From Wurfbainia villosa (lineage: Eukaryota > Streptophyta > Magnoliopsida > Zingiberales > Zingiberaceae), in the NCBI GenBank assembly GCA_025175895.1, contig CM046000.1, forward strand, positions 95,960,753 to 96,024,752: 64,000 nt of DNA, written 5' to 3'. A program made the position numbers and the translations under genes. The notes beneath the pieces are model-generated. The model was not told the origin of the DNA. It made no database searches and was given only the letters and a program-made list of their open reading frames with translations. Shown here piece after piece: positions 36,697 to 48,500 of this stretch; position 1 is the first letter of the stretch, and each line of letters opens with the position of its first letter.

Positions 36697-37445
36697 ATTG
36701 ATGGCCCTACACAGGACCACTATGTTCCTGGAATTTAAATTGTCAGCACCACCTTATTTCCGGCCTATTTGAAAGTGTACGTGGTACTGGGAATTGAAAT
36801 CCCAGGACCACTGTGTGTTCCCCGGCCAGTTCTAAATTGTATGTGGTCCGGGGAATTGAAATCCCAGGACCACCTTATTTCTCAGTCATTTCGAAATTGT
36901 ACGTGGTCCTGGGAAATAAATTCCCAGGACCACTGAGTTTCTGGGATTATAATTACCAGCACCACCGTATTCCTTGGCCAGTTCGAAATTGTTCGTGGTC
37001 CTGGGAATTAGAATCCCAGGACCATTGTGTTCCTGGGAATTTAATTCCCAGCACCACCTTATTTCTTGCCCATTCAGCTATGCGTGGTGGTGGGACTTTT
37101 TCCCAAGACCCTTGTGTTCTGGGAGTTAAATTCCCAAAGACCACCGTATTCTGGACCGATTCGAAATTATGACGTGGTCCCGGAATTAAAATCTCAGATC
37201 ATTGAGTTCCCGGATTTTAATTCCCAGCACCACCTTATTTCTCGCCCAGTTCGAATTGTACATGGTGCTGGGACTTTAATTCCCACCACCACTGTGTTCC
37301 TGGGAGTTAAATTCCCAGCACCACCGTATTTCTCGGTGAGTTCGAAATTGTACGTGGTGCTGTGAATTAAAATCCCAGAACCACTGTGTAATGCAAAATT
37401 TAATCCCAGGGCCATTGTGTTCCTGGGATTTCATTGTCAGCACCA
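36697..37445 (+). repeat. Palindrome array, fourth copy
   Basis: It continues the MULE repeat cut by the copia insertion: 36697-36860 matches 22825-22985 closely in direct orientation. Hairpin arms include GTGGTCCTGGGAA/TTCCCAGGACCAC (36903-36931). Open frames through it on both strands come from the repeat symmetry. It sits just past the 3' end of the minus-strand PMD-Ulp1 gene. Confidence 0.85.
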
Positions 37446-37613
37446 GCAAAGTATTGAACAATATATTATATAACATTTATTAAAGCTCAAACACAAACAA
37501 TAAACATATTTACAGTCACTGTTGATCTATGGGAAGCAGTACCATTTACAAATTAGCAAATTTCATTAATTACAACAATGCATTGTCATACTCCCACCTG
37601 AACACTTCTAAAA

Positions 37614-40600
37614 TTACATCAGGAAGAACTCATCCCTTAAAATTGAGACAGAGACATCTATTCTGAATTTGGTCATGTCTGCTTGTTTGAAGTCAATCTT
37701 CTCACCATAAAGCAGACATCTCATGTATTGCATCACAAAGAAGGCACAATCATTGCTGTAAACATGCAAAGAAAAATTTTATATTTCAATTCAAAAGTAT
37801 AATTTTCACGTTGATTTTTCTTTTAGTACCTAATCGGTTATGATAAAACCCAAATTGTCGATGGGGTAATAGCCTTGAAAACATGGATGAAAAGCTGAAA
37901 GCTCCTTAGGTGAATATCCTTTAAATTGGGATACCTATAATTAAACGATGACTAAGTTAACATAACTATTCATTAACAGATAACAAAGTTAAATTGATGG
38001 AATATCTATATTTAAAATATTTAACTACTCACCACTGCTTCAAAATCAGCTTTTGATCTTCCACCATATGAAATGGAGTTGTAATGATTGAAACTCATTG
38101 CTTTTGTGTCGATACACAACAGGTGAAAGTGAGTTTGGTCAGTATTTAGAGGTATAAAAATATATCTAACCTCTCCATCATTCATGTCTGTGTTTATGAT
38201 TTGTCTTGTGGCAGTCTTCCACGATAATCTTAATGCTGACTGAAATTGTGTGTAGAGGAAAAAATATTTAAACAGTTAGTATAACATCAAATGTCGTGAA
38301 AATACAAGATAATTTAACTCCCTTACAATGAACAGGGATGAGCAATACGCAGACTTGTTATATGACCTACATGAAGAGGAGGCCCCCCTAAAAAGAATTG
38401 AGCAAAATGTATCGATAACCTCCCCATCTGTGAAAACAGATCCATTAACTCCAGAGTATAAAGAATTCAGAGTTAATGAAAAAGGACCTTCCTCCCAAAC
38501 ATAACCTGTTATCGGCCTACAAAAAAATTTAATCGTAAATAAATATTTGCACTTTATAATATTGTAATAAAATTTTTGAATGTAATGGTGGATGTAACTA
38601 CCATACTTTATTTTTTCTAAACTTTTTAGCAAGTAGGTCACATCAGCATCTTGTTTCTGGTTCTTGTCCTTACACTTTTCTTGACATACTATAATACAAA
38701 ATAATATTAGTTATTTAAATAAAATAACACAAACTAATTTTGGGAAGTATTCTGACTAACCGCAATGGCTTTCATTCTCATTTGGTTGAGTTTCTCAATT
38801 ATTGCTTGATCCCTGTCAAGATCTTTTTAATCTTCTTCCAAAATACCGATATTATCCCTCGCTTGCAATTCATCCATACCAATTTTTTGTTTGCCTTTCT
38901 TGTCAAACACTTCTACTTCTTTTACAGCTTTATCAGGTTGCCCTTCTAATAACTCAACATCAGAAATTTCTGTCTTTTTTCTTTTGCTTTGAGGTACCAA
39001 TTTTCCCCACAGTGGACTATCAATGGGAGTATCCCTGTAATCATAGCGGGTTCTATCTCGCCGTCCTTGTTCTGGCGGCAATTGGTTCGGTTGAGGTTGA
39101 GGGTCAACTTCAGCTTATTTGTTCAGCTCCATACCTTCTCTTCCTATAATTTCCATTAGTTCTTTTACCCTTTGCCATGTTTTCCATTCTTAACTCTTTG
39201 AGTTGTCTCTGATAAACTAAACACTCATGGCATTCACTAGTAGGGTATTTTTCTTGTATAGTTTGTGATGATGATGTCTCTATTGGATGAGGAGTATTTT
39301 CAATATAATAGTCAACCTTATCAAGCAATATATTTTCACTACGGGTACATACTAGATCAACAATGACCTATCAAAAAATCAACAATTATTTAGATAACGA
39401 AAATGAAAAACTGCTAAGTTGTGGTCTTCTATTTACCTGTTCAGGGGAGACTTGCTCCAATAAATTCCTGACCTTGCTAATATGTGAAGGAGTTGCTCTC
39501 CACTTATTTATTCGTGGGCCTTGGTGATTATGCGGTCTCGGATTGGGACATGTTCGAAACCAAGCCTGCTCATATCGAAAGTGTTACATACTTACGTAAA
39601 TATAAAAGAAAAAATTATTTAGTAAGAAAGAACTTATAGCCAAAAGGCCGGCAAACCCCTTTAGATAAGGAATTCGGCTCTTCTGCGCAACTGTATTATT
39701 AGATGAACATATATCTCCAATAGTAGGCAATTGTGGAGCCATAAATTGATGGATGGCTTCGACCCAATTGAAACTACCTATGTTGTCAAAATCATCTACA
39801 ATATCTACAAGACCTATGGGGACCTTATATGTAGTAGTACAGAACAACACACAAGCAAATATATACAATACATACAACTTACAAAATACCAAAACATCTT
39901 CATCTACTTCTACTCTAGTAGCAAAGGTTTTAAGCAAAAACTCTAACCTCGATCTAGTTGGTTCTTTTTTGGAGAATTGAGAATTGAAAAGAGCACCTGA
40001 TGCATTAGTTGAATTCATAGGAACATAAGCCCCTCTATCTGCAATACCGAGCAAAAGGGACACATCTCTTCTGGTGAAAGCAACTGGCACAGTTGAAAAC
40101 TTAAAGCTTTGACTTGTCGAATCCCAACTTTGAAATATATTGACCAATATTCCATGGATTTGTGGAATGTCTTGTATATTCAAAAAAACAGCAAATGGGG
40201 TTTGTTTAATTATCTCTCTGTGCCTTTCATGTAAACAAACTGACGGACGTTGCTTCCCTTTAGCACTTGGACCTCCAAAAAATTCAATAAAGTGGCCTAA
40301 AACGCTGGTCCATTGCAGTTTCTTCGCACACTCATTATTTCCCTAACAATTACAAAATACATAATTTATTCCTTCATTTTGTAATTGTAAAAAACAAATT
40401 TGAGATTCGGCAATTCTTTGCAATAATCCTGTAAAAAAAAATTGACATCACCACTCTTTTTCTCGGCCAGGTTCCCTCTCCATGGTGCTGGAAATTTATA
40501 TCCAGGCCCACGGTGGTGCTGGGATATAAATTCCCAGCACCACCATTTATCTCGACCAGTTCCATCTCCCTGGTGCTGAAATATTTAAACGCAGAACCAC

Positions 40601-41400
40601 TGTGTTGCTGGGGTTTTAGTTCCCAGCACCACCAACAATTCCGGCAGCTTTTATGTACATGGTGCTGGAAATTAGATTCCCAGCACCATGGTGTTGCTGG
40701 GAGTTTTAATCCTATTACCACGGTGGTGCTGGGATATAAATTCCCAGCACCACCATTTATCTTGACTGGTTCATCTCCCTGGTGCTGGGATTTTTAAACG
40801 CAGAACCACTGTGTTGCTGGGGTTTTAATTCCCAGCACCACCAACAAATCCGGCAACTTATATGTACATGGTGCTGGAAATTACATTTCCAGCACCATGG
40901 TGTTGCTGGGAGTTTTAATCCCAGCACCACCTTTTTTCTTGACTAGTTCATCTCCCTGGTGCTGAGATTTTTAAACGCAGAACCACTGTGTTGTTGGGGT
41001 TTTAATTCCCAGCACCACCAACAAATCCGGCAACTTATATGTACATGGTGCTGGAAATTACATTCCCAGCACCATAGTGTTGCTGGAGTTTTAATCCCAT
41101 TACCACGGTGGTGCTGGGATATAAATTCCCAGCACCACGATTTTTCTTGACTAGTTCATCTCCCTGGTGCTGGGAGTTTTAATCCCATTACCACGGTGCT
41201 GGGAATTTACGGCTCTATTTATCTAATTCATATACAGATTGAAGAGATCGTCCATTTGTATTTGAATGTTTGAAACCATTCCAAAACCATAACGGAGAAA
41301 TCATTTTAAACATATGGCATACTTCATATTGGACTAAAGCAAGGAATGCGACACATACCTTGGCCGGTGAAGGAGAGGTTGAACCGGATGCTTGACTCAT
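37614..41400 (-). CDS. PMD-Ulp1 gene, minus-strand copy (multi-exon, at least one lesion)
   Basis: Exon 1 (41400-41359) encodes MSQASGSTSPSPAK and ends at a GTATGT donor. Intron 1 holds the right palindrome array. Exon 2 (40342-39638, 235 codons) holds the plant mobile domain (TPFAVFLNIQDIPQIHGIL, VSLLLGIADRGAYVPMN, IVDDFDNIGSFNWVEAI). Exon 3 is 39565-39437 (AWFRTCPNPRP, KWRATPSHI); exon 4 starts at 39367 (VIVDLVCTRS). A basic stretch (PQSKRKK, about 38985) may be a nuclear signal. The Ulp1/C48 protease follows: FTDGEVIDTFCSIL (about 38430), IFIPLNTDQTHFHLLCID with the catalytic His (about 38160), and SNDCAFFVMQYM with the catalytic Cys (about 37735). The stop is at 37616-37614. Oddities: the exon 2 donor reads AT instead of GT, the residue expected to be Asp in the YDSL-like motif is Asn (HYNSIS), and the exon before the cysteine ends at an awkward TAG. 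Exon limits in the middle are uncertain. It may be a recent pseudogene. Confidence 0.72.
40440..41210 (-). repeat. Right palindrome array in intron 1 of the minus PMD-Ulp1 gene
   Basis: Units of about 195-210 bp start at GGGATATAAATTCCCAGCAC (40521, 40731, 41116, with a variant near 40915). Each holds several hairpins; 40512-40544 has a perfect 13-bp stem GGTGGTGCTGGGA with a 7-base loop. It is the inverted homologue of 18580-19780. Confidence 0.88.
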
Positions 41401-41668
41401 TCTGCAACACGAAATGGTAGAAAAAAACCCAATGAGATGTACGCCTTTCAACGGAAACCCTAAAACCGAGTAAGAAATGGGTAAAACTCTAGTTAAATGA
41501 GAGGACGACACCATATTACCTCGAAGCGTCTCGACGAAATTCCAAGAACTTGGAAACTAACGTAATGAAGCAGGAGGAAAAATGGAGTCTAAGCTTTTCC
41601 AAGTTTTTGTGCGCTCGAAGATTTCCCGGAAGCTGAAGACACGAAGACGGTAATGTGGTGACTTATTT

Positions 41669-41855
41669 GGACGGGACGTTTCGATGGCTCGGGATTTGGA
41701 AATGTGCCTCGGATGCATGCGGGATCTTTGCATTAAAAACGCTGTTTGGCGGGAGGGGTATTTTGGGAATTACGCGCGCGATTTGGTCATTCTGAAACTA
41801 TAGTGCGCGATTTGGGCAAATCCGAACTTCGGCTGCTGTGTTTGGTAAATTGCCG
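41669..41855 (-). repeat. Right terminal inverted repeat of the MULE
   Basis: It ends GGTAAATTGCCG, followed by the target duplication TTTAATATAT at 41856-41865. It is the reverse complement of the left TIR with scattered differences. Confidence 0.9.
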
Positions 41856-41868
41856 TTTAATATATGTA

Positions 41869-42213
41869 TGTTGGATTGTATCTCTTTTATCCATGAGCAA
41901 ATTTTAGAGGCTTTTGTATGAGGCTTGATTGTGTATAATTATTTTCTATTCACATCGGATTGAAATTGATATGATTACGAGAAAATGTTCTGCATTTTAT
42001 TTGAATAATTAACACCTGTATATATAATTTTGTCTGTAAATAAAAAAAAAAGGAAAAAGATTAAGTAAATATTTTAGCTACTAAATAAAATAGAAAAATA
42101 AAAGAAAAAAATTAAGAAAATAAAAGAAAGAAAGAAATTCATCTCCTTCCAAAAATAGAGTCAAAATATGATGATTATTGTATATTCCAATTATTATACT
42201 AGATATTCCAACA
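41869..42213 (-). repeat. LTR of a truncated copia element (345 bp)
   Basis: On the minus strand it begins TGTTGGAATATCTAG after an AGAGGGAG purine tract and ends ATACAATCCAACA. The MULE lies three bases beyond its outer end. A TATA-like GGATAAAAGAG is near 41888 (minus). Confidence 0.8.
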
Positions 42214-42309
42214 CTCCCTCTCGAATTGGAATGTAAATAATTATCATTCCCAAGCTTGTTCACCGTATTTTCAAATATTGTTTTTGAAAACTTTTTGTTA
42301 AGATGTCTA

Positions 42310-42552
42310 TATATAATGTGTTTAGGGTTTAGGGTTTATTGGTTCTTTAGTTGGAATGTATATCATGCGAATAACTCCTTTATCAAATTTTCCTTTAATG
42401 AAATTATAATCCACTTCTACGTGCTTTGTTTGATCATAATTAATTGGATTGCAAGTAATCATAATAGTTGTTTGATTATCATATTAGAACATCATAGAAG
42501 AGTTGTTAGAAAACTTTAATTCTTCTAGTAATCTTTGAAGCCATATTACCTC
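42310..42552 (-). pseudogene. copia RNase H fragment
   Basis: The minus strand reads EVIWLQRLLEELKFSNN, then after a stop YDNQTTIMITCNPINYDQTK and HVEVDYNFIKGKFDKGVI. These are the end of copia RNase H (DNQ and TKHxEVD motifs). It is followed by the polypurine tract and LTR above. The CACTA element cuts its upstream part at 42556. The rest of the copia element is not found on the other side. Confidence 0.85.
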
Positions 42553-42569
42553 ACACACTACAAAAAAAA

Positions 42570-43262
42570 CAGTCATTAGCGACGAATTTTAAAAAAAAAA
42601 TCGTTGCAAAATAAATTAGCGACGAATTTATTTTTGTTGCGAATAAAGCGTCGCAAATAATAGCGACAAAATTAGCGACGAATTTTTGCGACGAAAATTA
42701 GGGACGAATTTAAAATTTCGTCGCTAAATTTGTTGCAGAAGTTACTAAGATTTCAAAAATTCATCGCAAATTTTTGCGACGAATTAATTTTTTCGTTGGT
42801 AATTTTCGCGACGAAATAAGAAATTCGTTGGTAAATTAGTCACTGATACAAATTCGTCGCAAATTTCGTCGCTAATTGTTTAGAAAATTCGCCGCAAAAA
42901 CCATATTTTGCATTTAATTAATTTTTCGCTGGTAATTTTCGTGATTTAAATAAGAAATTCGTTAGTAAATTTGCGATCGATACAAATTGCCGCAAATTTC
43001 GACGCTCATTATTCGTCACAAAATTCGCCGCAAAGTTTAATATTTTGCGATGAATTTTTTTTTCGTTAAAAATTTGTGATTTAATTTAATTTCGGTAAAT
43101 TTCGTAAAATTCAAGGTGCAAAATTTGTCGCAGTTGATTCATTGCTAAATTGTCGCAAATTTGCGATTTAAAATTTAATTCGTCGCAAAAGTCGTTGCAG
43201 ATTTCTCAGAATTTAGCAACGAATTTGTATTTTTGTCGCTAAATTTGTCGCTAAATAAAATT
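42570..43262. repeat. Left subterminal repeats of the CACTA element
   Basis: There are dozens of copies, in both orientations, of GCGACGAATTT, TTCGTCGCTAA and TTTGCGACGAA. Such motifs bind the CACTA accessory protein (TnpA in En/Spm). The right end uses a related but different core, GCAACGAATC. Confidence 0.85.
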
Positions 43263-43775
43263 TTTTTTAACAGATTTCATCCGTTTCGATATTCTATCGT
43301 ATATACAAATATTCACACACACACAACAAAACACAATAAGTTCTAATATCCAAATAAATACATTCAATACAAACAAAACACACACACATTCAATACAACA
43401 AAATAATATTCAATCATATCCAAATAAATACAAAGCAACACAATCAGTTAAGAACAATACAACATTCTAAATAAAAAGTTATATCCTACAACATTTCAAA
43501 CATCAACATAGTTCTGATATCCAAATAACAATGTCTACAAAAGATCTCAACACATGGGAAAGAAAAAAGAAAAGAGAATCTGGTAAGCAATCGCCGACAT
43601 TCTTCTACCTGCATTAGAAAAGAAACAAACAAAAAGTATCATACATTAAAAAAAACTATATACTAACATGAAAATAAATATGCAAAGACTTACAATGATG
43701 TGCAATTTCAACCGCCATAAGGATTAACTTCATCGATCATTCCTGTTTTAAAGCAAAATAAACAAACTCAATAAA
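43263..43775. other. CACTA 3' non-coding region
   Basis: This is AT-rich, with an ACACACAC/ACAACAAAACAC stretch at 43310-43450. No coding sequence is seen. Confidence 0.5.
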
Positions 43776-45325
43776 CTAAACACTTTTAAAAGTACTAATT
43801 AAAAACATGCATACAATATGATCATCGTCGCCACCATCATCGTCATGACTAGGAGGAATATGACTTGGACCAGAACTAAATTGCTGAAACTGTCGCATAA
43901 GAAAGGCTTGTTGTCGTCGCATTTCTATCATTTCTTGATCCCTTTGTGAGTTTTGTTGTTGTATTTCTATAATTTGCTGATCTCTTTCATGTATTATGCT
44001 CTTCAAATTGCTAACCTCCTCAGTTAAGTTATGTATCTGTGCCGCTACTGCTGGTGGAGTAGAAGAAATAGATCTACGAGGAGCATTATGCATTCTGCTC
44101 AGAGAACCCATACCTAATATCCTTCCCCCTTTTGATCCTCCACTCGCCTCAAGCCATAAATCCAAATTATTACTAACAGATGGCTCAGATCCCTCAGTAT
44201 CATCGTCATCTCCTGAAATTCTCTGAGATGAGGATAACTGATCATATCCCTCCTACACAAAATTAAAATTTCAATCAGAGCATTTACATAACTAACAGAA
44301 TTAAAGTTATAAAGTAAGTTTAAAGATTAATTCAAACCTTAATTGCTCGAGCTCTATCTCCACTCCAAGTCTTATCTTTTTTTTGGAAAGTGCGAACGAA
44401 AGTATCTATAAATTCCGGCTCCTTTCCCAATTCCTTAGACTAAATATAAGAATGTTAGAAATAAAATAATAATCTGAAATATATTTAAAAACTAATTGTA
44501 GAATTTAAAAATTACCAATCTATGTGAATTCTCCTCGATATTTATAGATCCTCCCGCATATGTTGCAGATAAGTCTCCAGAATTACATGCTTGATTTAAT
44601 TTATTCTGTTGACTTCTTTTTTTGCTCTCATCAGATTGCCAATAATTGGAGATTTTACTCCAATTTTCTGACGTGACAAAGGGTTTTTCGACATTTGGCA
44701 TGACTCAATACATGCTGGGATATGATCGCCACATTTTTTTTAAATTCTTTTAACTTCCAAGTCTTGAGTAGGGTACCAAATAAATCTCATTGAGATGGAA
44801 AAAAAACAATTGATTATATAATCACTTATTTAATATATAAAATGAATCAATTATACCTGAAACTCGCACCACCATAGTTCTTTTGTAGGTCCTGGTGTGC
44901 TTGAGTATGACAAAGAGTCTCCTCTCCAATAGTTATTCACGATTTTATTGATCTCGCGAATAACAGGTACAGAATTTTCAAACCTACGATAAAGTGAAAA
45001 AAAATTGAATAAATAATTAAGATAGTTTAAAAATTATAATATTTATATTACTTACGAATCTCCAATCGGAAATATATACGATCGACTTTCGATGTTCTCG
45101 AGAGGAGTGTCCGCGTACAGTGAATCGAGAATGGGAAGGCGGCTTGCAATGAGATGGTAATCGTCGACCGATCATGTGAAGGTCGACGATCGAGGGCAAG
45201 TAGGTATAGGCGTGTGGATCCCCGCCACTACTAGTACTGTCGCCTCTGGCCCACCACGCCAAACTATCAACCAAAAACAAAATTAGAATAAAGAAAATAA
45301 AACTTTTATGCTTAATGAAGAACAT
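43776..45325 (-). pseudogene. CACTA second gene, Transposase_24 (Ptta/En/Spm) type
   Basis: Multi-exon, read right to left. It runs ENSVPVIREINKIVNNYWRG (about 44975), ELWWCEFQ, ENWSKISNYWQSDESKKRSQ (about 44650) and GDLSATYAGGSINIEE, then KEPEFIDTFVRTFQKK (about 44400), then a serine/acidic part. Last comes a coiled coil (IHNLTEEVSNLKSIIHERDQ) with glutamines and a C-terminal HDDDGGDDDH. The CAGSxxxxxEE-like segment and coiled coil are typical of the plant Transposase_24 family, the presumed DNA-binding accessory protein of CACTA elements. The 5' exon limit near 45325 is uncertain. I did not find a frame break in the main exons but cannot prove it is intact. Confidence 0.68.
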
Positions 45326-45550
45326 GAAAAACTTACAATATGCATAATGAAGATATGAGAGACTGCGACTGCGATAAGCTACGATGATTTCACCACTGAT
45401 AACCTATAAGAACAAAATATACACAACATACAGAGACAAAAGATATAAATTTAACAATGAGACATTATATAAACAAATAATTGAGCTAAGAAAATTTGTA
45501 AAATTATAGTTTAAAACTAAAATTATATATAAAAAAACTTACCCTAGACG

Positions 45551-48500
45551 TCAAATTTCAAAGTCCTCATTATCATCTTCCTCATCCTCATCAGTATCCT
45601 CATCCTCGGTCTCCTCCTCCTCTTCCTCCTCGTCCCCCTCCTCGTCCCCCTCCTCCTCCTCATCATTATCATCAATTTCAGTTGCATCCACGTTTATCAC
45701 TACTCCGCTGGGATCTCGTAACGTTGGAATTATATATTCCTCGGTATGAAACATATTTGTAACTTTGTCTTGTTGATATGCAATGTCTTTCCAGCGCTCT
45801 TCAATTTTTTTCCGTGCTTTTGTTTTACAAACAGCCACCATTCATTTTTGTCATGCCTCAAACTAGGATATGGAGCATAGAAAACTTGAATCGCTTGTTG
45901 TGCCAAAATAAATGGTTCATATCTCTTATAAAATCTTTTATGATTTATTTCAACCAAATTATACTGTAGATACACCTTCATCCCTCTGACGGGGTCAAAC
46001 CAACGACACATAAATAAGATAACTCGCATTTACGACCAGATAATCAATCTCTATAATTTCATCCAAAGAAACCATAAAATTCATTGCTTGCACCTCCATC
46101 ATTGGAAGACGAACACATACTCCACTATTCATTGTACTCTTTCCATTTCCATATTCTTGAGTGTGGAAATTATATCCGTTTATGAAATATGCTGGCCAAG
46201 TGCGTACCATTGCTTTTGGACCCCATGATAGATGGATTAGCAATTCTTGCTGAACGTGAGTTTGATTAGCATAAACCTATACTCAAATGAAAATGATATT
46301 TATTTAAAAGTTAAGATATGTGTAAACGAAAATGAGGTAATTAAAATCGCTACATATGATTTGAACCATGGTGCAAATTCCTGATCGCAGAAGTGATCAA
46401 AGTCACGTGTCGGGATTTCAGAATATAAGTTTTGGAAAATCCTATAATAAAAAATTGTATTATAACATAAACAAATTAACACTTGATGAAGAAATAGAAA
46501 ATATATACTAACTCGAAATATGGCGATACTTCTGGACAATTAAGTAAAACATATGTCCTGTATCGCCATTCTTGATCAGTTAAGTATCGTTGCTTACACG
46601 GTCCACTTGGTCGACCAAGATAATTAAAAATTGAGAATGAATTCAAATTGGGATCGACAGGACCTTCATCATTCCTTCCGGATTTCCGTCTTTTGGTCTG
46701 AATGTGAGGCTCAAAATAATATGATGCAAAAGTTGTTACTTCCTCTACAATATATGCATTCACAATAGAGGCTTCAACATGTGCCTTATTTTTCACTTTT
46801 TTCTTCAAATGATATAAGAATCTGATTGTAATATAACAAATTGTATTAGAAATGAATATATAAAAAAATTAAACATTTTTATGCAATATTAACGTATAGA
46901 ATATCAATTATACCTTTCAAAAGGATACATCCATCGATAATGAATGGTCCTCCAACTTTGGCCTCATATGGCAAGTGAACCAAAAGATGTTCCATTGAAT
47001 CAAAAATACAAAGGAAAAATCCTTTCTAAATTGCACATAATGATTGGAATGTCTCTCTCTAACTTCTCCATGTGTGAATATCCCAAAACTGTTGAGCATA
47101 TATCATGAAGAAAAATACTTAACTCTGTAATGGCACCCCAGATAAAATTCGGTAAGAGTTCTTTAAAGGCAATAGGAATTAGTCTTTCTATGAATATATG
47201 ACAATCATGGCTTTTCAAATCCATCAATTTGCATTCCTTCATATCGACACATCTCCCAAGATTAGAAACATACCCATCAGGAAATCTCAATGACTTCAAC
47301 CATTCACAAACAACACGTCTCTGTTCCTTATTCAATGTATAAACTGCCTTTGGTTTTGGTCCTCTACTATTTTCATCAACATCAAGGGTGGGTCGTTTAC
47401 AAATGAGTCGCATATCTTTTCTTGCATTCAGATTATCTTTTGTTTTTCCGGTGATATCCATCACTGTATTTATCAGATTATTAAAAATATTCTTCTCAAT
47501 ATGCATAACATCGAGATTATGATGAATCAAATTACTAAACCAATACGGTAACTCCCAAAATATACTTCGTTTGGTCCATTTATGGTTGCTTCCATATTCA
47601 TAAGTTGTACCATGTGGCTCTTCAATAACAGATGGAAAGTGAAGAACTCTGTACCAAATATCTTGACCTGTCAATCTCAATGGCGGAGGTGTTCTTTCAA
47701 TTCGATTCCTAGTGAATTTATCTTTATTCCTTCTGAAATTATGATTTAGTGGTAAAAATTATGCGTGATAACAATCAAAATAACTTGGCTTCTTACCATG
47801 CTTCAATCTAATCGGCTTTGATCTCTCCATACATATTGGGCATCCTAAGATCCTGCGATTACTCAACGATAGCATACCATGTTTGGAAAGTCATTTATGG
47901 TCCAAAGAAGAGCAGCCTTCATTACAAACATCTGATTAGTATGAACGTCGTATGTAGGAAAACCTTCATCCCATAGTTGTTTTAGCTCTGCAATCAATGG
48001 TTGCATATAAACATCTATTAACTTCTTCGGATTTTTTGGGCCAGGCACAACCAATGTCAAAAACATATACGGTGTTTTCATGCACATCCCAGGCGGAAGA
48101 TTATACGGAGTTAATATAACTGGCTAACAAGAATAGTGTCTTCCTGATTTACCAAATGGAGCAAATCCACGACAGAGACCTAACCTAATATTTGAGTCTC
48201 CTTCGCAAAATCGGATATGTTCTATCAAAATTTTTCCACGCCTCTGCATCTGATGGATGACACATTAGTCCCTCTTCTGTTCGATGATTTGCATGCCAAG
48301 TCATGTGTTCAGCAGTTGTCTTTGATGCATAAAGCCTTTGTAACCTAGGAGTTAAAGGCAAATAAAACAACTGACTATATGATTTACGTCGTTGCTGCCT
48401 CCTACTAGTGCTCTTGTACCTATCTTGATTACAGAATTTACAAACATCCACATCTGCATCATCTCCCCAATATAACATACAACCATCTCTGCACACATCA

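Larger units (their letters stand above)
17929..41855. mobile_element. Giant Mutator-like element with mudrA and two PMD-Ulp1 genes
   Basis: Long terminal inverted repeats (left about 17929-18122, right about 41669-41855) share GCAATTTACCAAACACAGC and much of the following ~190 bp. They are flanked by TTTAATATAT on both sides. Span is 23.9 kb, or about 15.2 kb without the nested copia element. Order: TIR, mudrA pseudogene (plus), palindromes, PMD-Ulp1 pseudogene (plus), palindromes, nested copia, palindromes, PMD-Ulp1 (minus), TIR. MULEs that carry Ulp1-like genes are known in plants (Kaonashi type); two PMD-Ulp1 units in opposite orientation plus a transposase in one element is unusual to my knowledge. 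Confidence 0.92.

Noticed and set aside
36813..37172. Open frames on both strands across the palindrome arrays (also at 19106-19687, 23024-23299, 26979-27216, 40374-41150)
   Set aside because: The repeats are symmetrical and lack stops in several frames; the peptides are translations of the repeat, with no family match.
42325..42345. TTTAGGG repeats resembling plant telomere sequence
   Set aside because: Only about three units, within the junction between a copia RNase H fragment and its polypurine tract; no longer array and no other telomeric feature.
42256..42519. Open frame of 87 codons on the plus strand
   Set aside because: The opposite strand reads clear copia RNase H motifs, so the plus-strand frame is a shadow.
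45551..45700. Separate acidic protein gene (Glu/Asp run)
   Set aside because: It follows the DUF4216 segment after a one-base shift and fits as the acidic tail of the CACTA transposase.
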